From Alphaproteobacteria bacterium (lineage in GTDB: Bacteria > Pseudomonadota > Alphaproteobacteria > UBA6615), in NCBI GenBank assembly GCA_022449545.1, contig JAKUPN010000002.1, positions 59,255-123,254 on the forward strand: DNA of 64,000 bases. Direction: 5' to 3'. Each line of letters starts with the position of its first letter. Within the stretch, counting starts at the first letter, position 1. Shown piece by piece: positions 25,967 through 33,250 of this stretch. The translations under genes and the position numbers were made by a program. The notes under the pieces were generated by a model. That model made no database searches. It worked only from the letters and a program-made list of their open reading frames with translations, and was not told the origin of the DNA.

Positions 25967-26524
25967 TTATTCATCTTCCATTAAGATGTTATCTATTGCT
26001 TTGCTTATAAGTTCGTAAGCCTTGCTGTTTTCATGAGAGGCGTTTTTTAATTGTTGAAAGTAAACTAGCGCTAGTCCCATTTCTCCTTTCTTTTGAGCCC
26101 TTATACCAGCCATCAAAATTTTCTGTGGGTGAATTATCTCATTAGTGGAGCTAGTTAGGGGTTTGCTAGACAGTTCCGGAGATCCGTAACTGAAATAGAG
26201 TGACCAAGTTAGGCAGGAAATAACAAAAGCAGCAATTAATGCTAATACAATATTTTTAATATCAGAAGTTTTTTGTCTCCCCTGATTATTAACTAATGAA
26301 TTTTCAGATAAATGCATTATTATTTCTTCTCTAATAGCTTCAACTTGCTTCTCTTCAATTAGTCCACTCTGTATATCATTTTCTAATGCATGAAGTTGAT
26401 TGACGTATAATTTTGTATTGCCGTCTTTACTTTTTGAAGAATCAAAACCTTTTGCCCAAAGTGGCCATAAAGAAACTAAGAGTGTAATCAGTGTAACGCT
26501 TGTTATTATAAGCCAGAAAATCAT
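25967..26524 (-). CDS. ccmI: Cytochrome c maturation protein CcmI, short form
   Basis: Last gene of the ccm operon, 185 residues. One N-terminal membrane helix is followed by a cytoplasmic loop with NQLHALENDIQSGLIEEKQ (the CcmI/CycH N-domain), then a second helix near residue 95-112. The periplasmic part is only about 70 residues and holds a single TPR-like stretch (GEMGLALVYFQQLKNAS). Alphaproteobacterial CcmI is usually about twice this length with several TPRs that bind apocytochrome c, so this one is truncated or a reduced form. No disabled remainder is visible downstream. Confidence 0.82.
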   Translation of the reverse strand: MIFWLIITSVTLITLLVSLWPLWAKGFDSSKSKDGNTKLYVNQLHALENDIQSGLIEEKQVEAIREEIIMHLSENSLVNNQGRQKTSDIKNIVLALIAAFVISCLTWSLYFSYGSPELSSKPLTSSTNEIIHPQKILMAGIRAQKKGEMGLALVYFQQLKNASHENSKAYELISKAIDNILMEDE

Positions 26525-26636
26525 CTGTTTGTTTCATTTATAAAAGTATTAAGGTACTAATTAAAAGTTTATTTATAACGCTACTATAATTGGTTCTTTT
26601 TGACTTCACACTTGTCTACAAAGCATCAATTTACTC

Positions 26637-27092
26637 TTACTCGCCATCAGAAAAAGTTAGAAGATCAGAATTTGATTTTGATTGGTTTCGTTGGATAATG
26701 AAAAACCTAATTATGATAAAGAGGATTATTAAAGCCAAAAATGGTGGGCCAATCCATAGTGCTAAAGTATTTTTTTGAAATGGAGGACGAAGCAAAACAT
26801 AGTCTCCGTAACGCTCAACAATGTAATCAACTACTTGTTTATTGTTATCTCCGGCAATCAACCTTTCTCTTACTAGGAGCCGCATATCACGAGCAACTCT
26901 AGCGGTTGAATCATCTATAGATTGGTTCTGGCATACAATACATCTTAGGCCTCTTGTTATTGATCGTGCTCTTGCTTCTAGATTTGGGTTGCTTAAAATT
27001 TCTTCTGGTTCAACAGCGACTGCTAATGAAGTTGTGCTCCATGACAATAAAACAGACAACGTAATGACTTTAATTAGAGTTAATACATTCAT
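26637..27092 (-). CDS. ccmH: Cytochrome c maturation thiol-disulfide protein CcmH
   Basis: Periplasm-facing, membrane-anchored protein of 151 residues that reduces the CxxC of apocytochrome c. N-terminal signal/anchor, then the signature RCIVCQNQSIDDS (C51, C54), MRLLVRERLIAGD and VVDYIVERYGDYVLLRPPF, and a C-terminal membrane helix. Its ATG overlaps the ccmG stop by one base (TAATG). Confidence 0.96.
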   Translation of the reverse strand: MNVLTLIKVITLSVLLSWSTTSLAVAVEPEEILSNPNLEARARSITRGLRCIVCQNQSIDDSTARVARDMRLLVRERLIAGDNNKQVVDYIVERYGDYVLLRPPFQKNTLALWIGPPFLALIILFIIIRFFIIQRNQSKSNSDLLTFSDGE

Positions 27093-27637
27093 TATTTCTT
27101 AGCTTTTTCCAATTCAGGAAGAATCTTTTTCTTTAGAACGCTTTTTGTTATTGGACCACTTTGTTTATAAGTAATGAATCCCTTTGCGTTGATTATATAC
27201 GTTTCAGGAACTCCTGAAACACCCCATTCAATACTTGCTCTACCATCCGGATCGAAACCAATTGCTTCATATGGATTTCCATTTTTTTTAAGCCATAAAG
27301 ATACATCAGTTACTTTGTCATGGTGGTTAATTGCGTAGACGGGTATGCCATTTTTTGTAAGTTGTTCTATCTGTTTATGCTCAATAAGGCAGGGAGCGCA
27401 CCAAGAGGCAAAGACATTTACTACAGTAACGCGTCCAAGGAGATCTTCTCGGTTAAAGCCTCCTGGAATATTATCTGATATGGCGGGTAAATCAATTTTT
27501 GGTGCCTTCTTCCCGATAAGTGCTGAAGGTACTATAGAAGGATCACGCCCCTCCTTGGTTTCTAATGTTAAAAGTACCAGAATACCTATTAAAACGACAA
27601 AAAAGAAAATGGGGAGTGATAATAGAAAGCGTGTCAT
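27092..27637 (-). CDS. ccmG: Thiol:disulfide interchange protein CcmG/DsbE
   Basis: Membrane-anchored periplasmic thioredoxin-fold protein of 181 residues. N-terminal helix, then the family-typical IGKKAPKIDLPAI, and the active site ASWCAPC (C80, C83). GVSGVPETYIINAKG holds the cis-proline. It keeps CcmH or the apocytochrome reduced during haem attachment. It starts 9 nt after ccmF ends and shares one base with ccmH. Confidence 0.96.
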   Translation of the reverse strand: MTRFLLSLPIFFFVVLIGILVLLTLETKEGRDPSIVPSALIGKKAPKIDLPAISDNIPGGFNREDLLGRVTVVNVFASWCAPCLIEHKQIEQLTKNGIPVYAINHHDKVTDVSLWLKKNGNPYEAIGFDPDGRASIEWGVSGVPETYIINAKGFITYKQSGPITKSVLKKKILPELEKAKK

Positions 27638-27646
27638 TTTCGAATT

Positions 27647-29668
27647 CTAAATGTCCATTTTAGTAGGCTCAGAGATTTTAGCCGGTGATCGTTTTTTTCT
27701 GCTTGCATAGAGATTAACAGTCCAATGGCTCGGGTTTGCAAGGGATAAAAGTCCTCCACAAACCATCAAAACGGCACCAAACCAAATCCATGGGATTAGA
27801 GGATTAATAAAAAACCTTAATGTCCATTTTTTCTCTGACTTTTGATGAACTTTTGATTCTCCCAGAACAGCATATAAGTCGACTAGTAGCGTAGTTTTTA
27901 TAGATGCTTCAGTGGTAGTTTGTCCCGAGACAGGAAAAAACCTTCTTTCAGGCATAAATTTTAATGTCTCTCCATTTGGCTTTGTAATTAATAAGTGGGC
28001 TCTTTCAACTTCATAGTTAGGGCCACTAAAATATTCTACTTTTTCTAAAGTTATTTTATGCTCCTTGAATTGTTTTGACTCACCTAGATAAAGAGACGTT
28101 ATAAACTCGGTTTGCCATGCGGAAGATCCAGTGATACCGATTATAAGTATTGATAGACCCAGATGTGCAAAAGTCATGCCACTTATTGCTCTGATAAAAT
28201 AACTGAACTTTAGATTAGTGATATTAAATGGTTTATCAAATAATTTAGTTTTCATCGCCCATTCAGTTAGTGAACCTACAGCTATCCAGATAGCGAGACC
28301 TATAGCGATAGGGGCTAGGATTGGACCATCTGGAACTATTATATAGGTAATAATCGCTGCTACCGCTGCGCTAATTAGGGCAATCTTAAGCTTATTAGCA
28401 ATAACAGCTAAATTGTTATGCTTCCATGCTAATAAGGGGCCAAACGAAATTGCAATTAATAAAGGTATCATAATTGGAACGAAAGTTAGGTTAAAATATG
28501 GAGGCCCGACTGATACACTGTTAGTGCCGCCCGTAATAGATTCTAAAATTAGGGGATAAAGGGTGCCCAAAAGAACTGTTATGCTGGAGAAAGTTAGAAT
28601 TAAGTTATTAAGTATAATAGCACTCTCGCGGCTAAAAAATGAGAATGAAACAGAGCTAGTTATTCTCGGGGCCTTTAAGGCAAACAATATGAGAGCTCCT
28701 CCCACGGCGAGTATGAGTATCATAAGAATAAAAATACCGCGCTCTGGATCTGAAGCGAAAGCATGTACTGAAGTTAAGACGCCTGATCGAACCAGAAAAG
28801 TGCCAAGTAGGCATAAAAAAAATGTTAGAATAGCTAATAATAGCGTCCAAATTTTAAGTGTATTTCGTTTTTCTACAACTATAACTGAATGCAATAGAGC
28901 CGTTCCGAATAGCCAGGGCATGAAACTAGCATTCTCGACTGGATCCCAAAACCACCAACCGCCCCAGCCTAATTCGTAATAAGCCCACCAACTTCCTAGA
29001 ACTATTCCAGCGGTGAGAGATGTCCAAGCGGATATCACCCAGGGCCTAACCCATTTTCCCCATGAACCATCGATTTGCTCTTCCAAAAGACCTGCTATCG
29101 CAAAAGAAAATGCCACTGAAAAACCCACGTATCCTAAATAAAGTAATGGGGGGTGAAAGGCTAAACCAGGGTCTTGGAGGATTGGGTTTAAACCCAATCC
29201 ATTTAGGGGAGGGGGATCAAGACGGTCAAAGGGATTTGATGTAAAGACGATAAATGTCAAGAAACAAAAGCCTATCATTGCTTGAACACTTATTACTCTT
29301 GCCTTTAAGGTCGAGGGCAAACCATTTGCAAAAACTGCTACTGCGGCTCCAAAAATGGCAAGGATAAGTGCCCACAATAGCATTGATCCTTCGTGATTAC
29401 CCCATACTCCACTTATTTTGTAGAGCATTGGTTTTAATGAGTGACTATTTTTAAATACTAAATAAACTGAAAAGTCGGAGACTACGAAGGCGTAAGTGAG
29501 TGCGAAAAACGCAATTAGAATCAAAAAAAATTGCGCGATTGCCATACTAGAACCTGTTTTCATTAAAGCAGAGTTCTTTTGAGAGGCGCCAAGTAATGGT
29601 ATAAATGACTGCACTCCCGCAACCAATAATGCTAAAAGAAGAACGAATTGGCCTATTTCGGGTATCAC
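27647..29668 (-). CDS. ccmF: Haem lyase subunit CcmF
   Basis: Large multi-pass protein of 673 residues that, with CcmH and CcmI, attaches haem to apocytochrome c. Typical blocks are ISGVWGNHEGSMLLWALIL, GLNPILQDPGLAFHPPLLYL, the tryptophan-rich WWD loop GWGGWWFWDPVENASFMPWL and FLVRSGVLTSVHAFASDPERG. Length and order are normal. A perfect 22-bp palindrome lies within the codons for GLNPIL. ccmE is upstream at 21 nt. Confidence 0.97.
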   Translation of the reverse strand: MIPEIGQFVLLLALLVAGVQSFIPLLGASQKNSALMKTGSSMAIAQFFLILIAFFALTYAFVVSDFSVYLVFKNSHSLKPMLYKISGVWGNHEGSMLLWALILAIFGAAVAVFANGLPSTLKARVISVQAMIGFCFLTFIVFTSNPFDRLDPPPLNGLGLNPILQDPGLAFHPPLLYLGYVGFSVAFSFAIAGLLEEQIDGSWGKWVRPWVISAWTSLTAGIVLGSWWAYYELGWGGWWFWDPVENASFMPWLFGTALLHSVIVVEKRNTLKIWTLLLAILTFFLCLLGTFLVRSGVLTSVHAFASDPERGIFILMILILAVGGALILFALKAPRITSSVSFSFFSRESAIILNNLILTFSSITVLLGTLYPLILESITGGTNSVSVGPPYFNLTFVPIMIPLLIAISFGPLLAWKHNNLAVIANKLKIALISAAVAAIITYIIVPDGPILAPIAIGLAIWIAVGSLTEWAMKTKLFDKPFNITNLKFSYFIRAISGMTFAHLGLSILIIGITGSSAWQTEFITSLYLGESKQFKEHKITLEKVEYFSGPNYEVERAHLLITKPNGETLKFMPERRFFPVSGQTTTEASIKTTLLVDLYAVLGESKVHQKSEKKWTLRFFINPLIPWIWFGAVLMVCGGLLSLANPSHWTVNLYASRKKRSPAKISEPTKMDI
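29179..29200. repeat. Perfect 22-bp palindrome inside ccmF
   Basis: GGATTGGGTTT directly followed by its reverse complement AAACCCAATCC. It codes for a conserved ccmF peptide (LNPIL region), so codon constraint may account for it. With no loop it would form a cruciform rather than an RNA hairpin. Confidence 0.6.
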
Positions 29669-29689
29669 TGGCTAGTTTCCATCCTTCTG

Positions 29690-30133
29690 TTACTTATTTG
29701 GTCTTGAATCTTTCCAACGGCCAGATTTCTTTAGAGCTTTTGCCACCTCTTTTGGCATGTAATTCTCGTCATGTTTAGCGAGAACATTTGTTGCTATAAA
29801 AATGCCAGTCGGACTTAAAGAACCTTCAGCAACTATACCTTGTTCTTCTCTAAAAAGATCGGGTAAAATCCCGTCATATCTCACAAACAATGTGTTTTCT
29901 AAGTCAGTTACGCCAAAATTAGTTACTGTACCAACTTCTCGAATGCTTCCTTTTAAAACTATTCCCCCTAGCCTGAAGTTACCGCTGACAGTTGAACTTT
30001 TACTTTTAACATCTGTCGGTGTATAGAAATAAACAAGGCTATCTTCCAGTGCTATTAGTATAAGCGTTGCGCCGGATGATATAAGAACTAGCACCAAGAA
30101 TAATAAAATTAAACGCTGATGCTTGCGTTTCAA
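29690..30133 (-). CDS. ccmE: Haem chaperone CcmE
   Basis: Periplasmic haem carrier anchored by one N-terminal helix, 147 residues. The OB-fold block LGGIVLKGSIREVG and the covalent haem site AKHDENYMP (His121, Tyr125) are present. The C-terminal tail is short and basic. It overlaps the ccmD stop by 4 nt (ATGA). Confidence 0.96.
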   Translation of the reverse strand: MKRKHQRLILLFLVLVLISSGATLILIALEDSLVYFYTPTDVKSKSSTVSGNFRLGGIVLKGSIREVGTVTNFGVTDLENTLFVRYDGILPDLFREEQGIVAEGSLSPTGIFIATNVLAKHDENYMPKEVAKALKKSGRWKDSRPNK

Positions 30134-30318
30134 TTTTTTGAGCCTTTATCTGAATCATTTGTCTTGTTAATAAGAATTTTTAGTTTTTTTTCTCTCTTTC
30201 TTAGCTCGCGAATACTTATAATTGCTACCAGAATTAATATGAATGCTGTAGATCCGATTGATGACCAGACGAAACTTGCGTAGCCACCCATGTTAAGAAA
30301 GCTATTAAATTCTTCCAT
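30130..30318 (-). CDS. ccmD: Haem exporter protein CcmD
   Basis: Small single-span protein of 62 residues. MGGYASFVWSSIGSTAFILI is the CcmD signature (MGGYAxFVW), followed by the basic stretch RELRKREKKLKIL. It releases holo-CcmE from CcmC. It is coupled to ccmE by a 4-nt overlap. It lies 173 nt after the cytochrome gene, a gap that interrupts the otherwise tight operon. Confidence 0.9.
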   Translation of the reverse strand: MEEFNSFLNMGGYASFVWSSIGSTAFILILVAIISIRELRKREKKLKILINKTNDSDKGSKN

Positions 30319-30491
30319 TGCCTTGGCTCTTCGGGAGTAAATTAATTATTAAAACGCATCTAAATTCTTCACAAAAGACATATACACTAATCTTTATAGT
30401 GATTTAGGGAAAAGATAATATTATCAAAAAGAGATTTTGTCGCACCAAGTTTGAATGCGGTTTATCATTTTTAATAAATAACAGGGTAAAC

Positions 30492-30920
30492 TTATTGATT
30501 TAGACTCCTTAAATATTTAATCAAACTGGTTCGATCTGATATTTTTCTCAGGCCAACAAATGTCATTTTAGTTTTGGGAATAAAGTCTCTTGGATTCTTT
30601 AAAAATAGATCAAGAGACTTAGTATCCCACACAACATTTGATTGTTTTATGGAAGACGAATAACGGCGTTGAAAACTGTATGATTGTGTCCCGGCCGTGG
30701 AACCATATACTCCATAGAGGTTAGGGCCAACTTTATCTTTTTCTCCCCTTTTAACAGAATGACAGGCAGAGCAGTGTAATTTAAAAAGTTTTTCTCCGTC
30801 CTTTTTGAACTCTTTTGAGTTGCTATTATTTAAGGTGATAATTAGAGATAATATAATCACTATTTTTAAACTTAAAGTTTTATAAAGTAATTTGTTTTTT
30901 ATAATTGAAAAAAAAGTCAT
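30492..30920 (-). CDS. Class I c-type cytochrome inside the ccm operon
   Basis: Mono-haem cytochrome of 142 residues. An N-terminal hydrophobic signal or anchor (about residues 16-31) is followed by the haem site CSACH (C50, C53, H54) and VGPNLYGVYG. PKTKMTFVGL supplies the axial Met119, the pattern of cytochrome c2/c550/cy. The uncleaved-looking hydrophobic stretch may make it membrane-anchored. Its ATG overlaps the ccmC stop in an ATGA, so it is translated with ccmC. Having the substrate of the system within the operon, between ccmC and ccmD, is unusual. Confidence 0.92.
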   Translation of the reverse strand: MTFFSIIKNKLLYKTLSLKIVIILSLIITLNNSNSKEFKKDGEKLFKLHCSACHSVKRGEKDKVGPNLYGVYGSTAGTQSYSFQRRYSSSIKQSNVVWDTKSLDLFLKNPRDFIPKTKMTFVGLRKISDRTSLIKYLRSLNQ

Positions 30921-31636
30921 TTTATCATTTTAATATTTATAGCTCTTATTTTTTGGGAGGTTAGTTCAGATTTTATTCTGACTAGCAAAATTGTTAGAAA
31001 ATACAGAAAAAAAGCTAATGCCATAATGATTAAAGGTATGAGCATAGAAGGATCAATAGCAGGAGCATCAAAGCGGGTTAGGCTCGCTGGTTGGTGAAGT
31101 GTATTCCACCAATCTACTGAGAATTTTATTATTGGAATATTAACCAAGCCTACTAAAGCTAGAATTGCAGAAGCCCTAATTCCCCGTAAAGGGTTTTCAA
31201 AAGCGTGGCTCAGGGCAATATGACCTAAATATAAAAAAAACAAAACTAAAACTGATGAGAGACGCGCATCCCACACCCACCAAGTACCCCATATTGGCTT
31301 ACCCCACAAACTACCGGTAATAATAACTATAACCGTAAAGCCCGCACCAATTGGAGCAGCCGATCTGGCTGCTATTCCCGCTAATGGATGCTTATATGTC
31401 AGTGATAAAGCACCCATGGCTGCCATAAAAGCGTAGCATGAAAGGGCTAACCATGCGGCTGGTACGTGGACATACATAATCCTAACCGTTTCCCCTTGTT
31501 GGTAATCAGCTGGAGAATATAAAAGCCCAAAATAAACTCCTACAAGGAAAAATAATATAGTCAATCCTACTAACCAAGGTAGCAGTTTCTCTGTCAGTTT
31601 TAAAAATCGATTGGGGTTTGAAAAGTAATTTATCAC
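30917..31636 (-). CDS. ccmC: Haem exporter/handling protein CcmC
   Basis: Six-helix membrane protein of 239 residues that loads haem onto CcmE. The WWD motif appears as WGTWWVWDARLSSVLVLFFL, with the flanking His residues in MYVHVPAAWLAL and FSVDWWNTLHQPASL. Normal length for the family. Located 30 nt after ccmB. Confidence 0.96.
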   Translation of the reverse strand: MINYFSNPNRFLKLTEKLLPWLVGLTILFFLVGVYFGLLYSPADYQQGETVRIMYVHVPAAWLALSCYAFMAAMGALSLTYKHPLAGIAARSAAPIGAGFTVIVIITGSLWGKPIWGTWWVWDARLSSVLVLFFLYLGHIALSHAFENPLRGIRASAILALVGLVNIPIIKFSVDWWNTLHQPASLTRFDAPAIDPSMLIPLIIMALAFFLYFLTILLVRIKSELTSQKIRAINIKMIK

Positions 31637-31666
31637 AAATTATCTCTTTTTTTCTTAAATTGAATT

Positions 31667-32335
31667 TTATTCAATAGCTTGTCTAAGCGCGCAAGCAGTA
31701 GCCCATGGAGCAAGCGCTAGGGAAAGTAAAAGTAAGCCGATAAGCACTATTAAAAAACTGTTATAGTTATGTCCATACATAACGTTGTAAATAACCAATG
31801 TTCCAAAAATTAAAACTGGAATATAAAGGGGTAATATTATTAGTGGCATCAAGACCCCGCTGCGTTTAGCACCTAGAGTTAATGCTGCACCTAAAGTTCC
31901 AATAAGGCTAAGTATAGGTGTCCCTATAACCATAGAAAGGAATAATGGAAGAAAAACTTCATTTGGCAGGCTGTAAAGTAGAGCAATTATTGGTGCGGAT
32001 ATTATCACAAGTAACCCCGTTGTTAGCCAATGACTGATAGCTTTAGCTAGAGCAAAAAAAACTAACGACATAGGTGACAAAAAATACTGCTCAAGAGTGC
32101 CATCTTCAAAGTCAGTTATAAATAACCTTTCAAGACTAAGTATTGTTGCTAATAACGCTACAACCCATATCACACCCCCTCCTACTTTTATTAGTAAGGT
32201 CTGGTCTGGTCCTATACTAAATTGAAACAAAGTGCAGGCAAGCAATAAAAATACGAACGTCATTCCAGTATCACTTGCTCCTTGCAGGGCAAGCTTTACA
32301 TCCTTAATTATGAGCAGGCCTATGCGGTTCAACAA
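31667..32335 (-). CDS. ccmB: Haem exporter permease CcmB
   Basis: Six-helix permease of 222 residues forming the CcmAB(C) ABC complex. DVKLALQGASDTGMTFVFLL, ERLFITDFEDGTLEQYFLSP and LPLYIPVLIFGTLVIYN are family blocks. Its start overlaps the end of ccmA by 7 nt. Confidence 0.95.
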   Translation of the reverse strand: MLNRIGLLIIKDVKLALQGASDTGMTFVFLLLACTLFQFSIGPDQTLLIKVGGGVIWVVALLATILSLERLFITDFEDGTLEQYFLSPMSLVFFALAKAISHWLTTGLLVIISAPIIALLYSLPNEVFLPLFLSMVIGTPILSLIGTLGAALTLGAKRSGVLMPLIILPLYIPVLIFGTLVIYNVMYGHNYNSFLIVLIGLLLLSLALAPWATACALRQAIE

Positions 32336-32973
32336 TTATTCTCCGTCAGACTGTAACGATCAGAATTTAAAGCTAAAAGCTCATCAAGATTATTTCCATG
32401 GGTTGATATGATAACCATCCCCTGATTTTTAACATGATCTATGGCAAGGTTAGAAAGAGTTTTTACTGCTTCTGGATCAAGTCCCCATGCAGGTTCATCC
32501 AATAACCATAAGCTCGGAAGGGTCGAGACTGGTTGATCCAGTGCAAGCCGAGCTAGAGTAAGTCGACGTTTTTGCCCTTCGGACAGATAGCTAGCTGGTA
32601 ATTCAGAATGATTTCTTATGCCGAATTGTTCAAGGGCTGCATCAACATTTAGTCCATGGCCAAAAATCTTTGCCCAGAAGATTAGGTTTTCTCTTACGGT
32701 TAATCCAAGTTTGACCGGGTTTGAATGACCAATATATAAAGGAGAAAAGAGCTCTCTGTCCCTTTTATCAGTAAATTTTTTATCCCCCCAGACTATGCTT
32801 CCTGCTTTAGGGGGCATAAGGCCTGCTAATATTCTTAAAAGACTAGTCTTTCCACTACCGTTCTTACCAGATAAGAGCAGTATTCGGCCTGGCGTAACAT
32901 CAAATGATATTCCAGTGAATATGGAACGGCCGTTCCTATTACATTCTAGATTTTTTATTTTAAGGGACTGCAT
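32329..32973 (-). CDS. ccmA: Haem exporter ATP-binding protein CcmA
   Basis: ABC ATPase of 214 residues, first gene of the operon. Walker A is SGKNGSGKTSLL, the signature YLSEGQKRRLTLARL, Walker B LWLLDEPAWGLD and the switch His lies in ISTHG. It powers release of haem-CcmE from CcmC. It is divergent from acnA across 277 nt; the ccm promoter must lie there but no consensus box stands out on that strand. Confidence 0.96.
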   Translation of the reverse strand: MQSLKIKNLECNRNGRSIFTGISFDVTPGRILLLSGKNGSGKTSLLRILAGLMPPKAGSIVWGDKKFTDKRDRELFSPLYIGHSNPVKLGLTVRENLIFWAKIFGHGLNVDAALEQFGIRNHSELPASYLSEGQKRRLTLARLALDQPVSTLPSLWLLDEPAWGLDPEAVKTLSNLAIDHVKNQGMVIISTHGNNLDELLALNSDRYSLTENNC

Positions 32974-33156
32974 CGTTGCCTACTAGTTGTTCTTAAGTTT
33001 CTTGCAAATACACTAATTATAGCATTAATTTAAGATTAATTAATCGAAGTAATTGATATTAGATGTAACAATAATTGAATAATTATTTTTAAAAAATAAT
33101 TCCTTCGAATAATTTATTAATGGTATTGCTTTGTCGCGCTTGGCGATTGCTTCCCT

Positions 33157-33185
33157 TTGACATATAACGTCAATAATACTTTAAA
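33157..33185 (+). promoter_or_regulatory. Probable promoter of acnA
   Basis: A perfect TTGACA (33157-33162), a 17-nt spacer and TTTAAA (33180-33185, 4 of 6), placing the start about 60 nt before the acnA ATG. The spacer contains half-sites TGAC and GTCA separated by 7 nt (TGAC begins at 33158), which could be a regulator site; this last point is speculative. Confidence 0.55.
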
Positions 33186-33250
33186 ATGGAATTCCAGGTA
33201 GTCAATTTTTCTAAACGCCTTTAATTGGGCACAGTAAAGGGAAACCGTTT

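Noticed and set aside
28563..28979. 138-residue plus-strand frame inside ccmF
   Set aside because: Opposite the highly conserved WWD region of ccmF; chance open frame.
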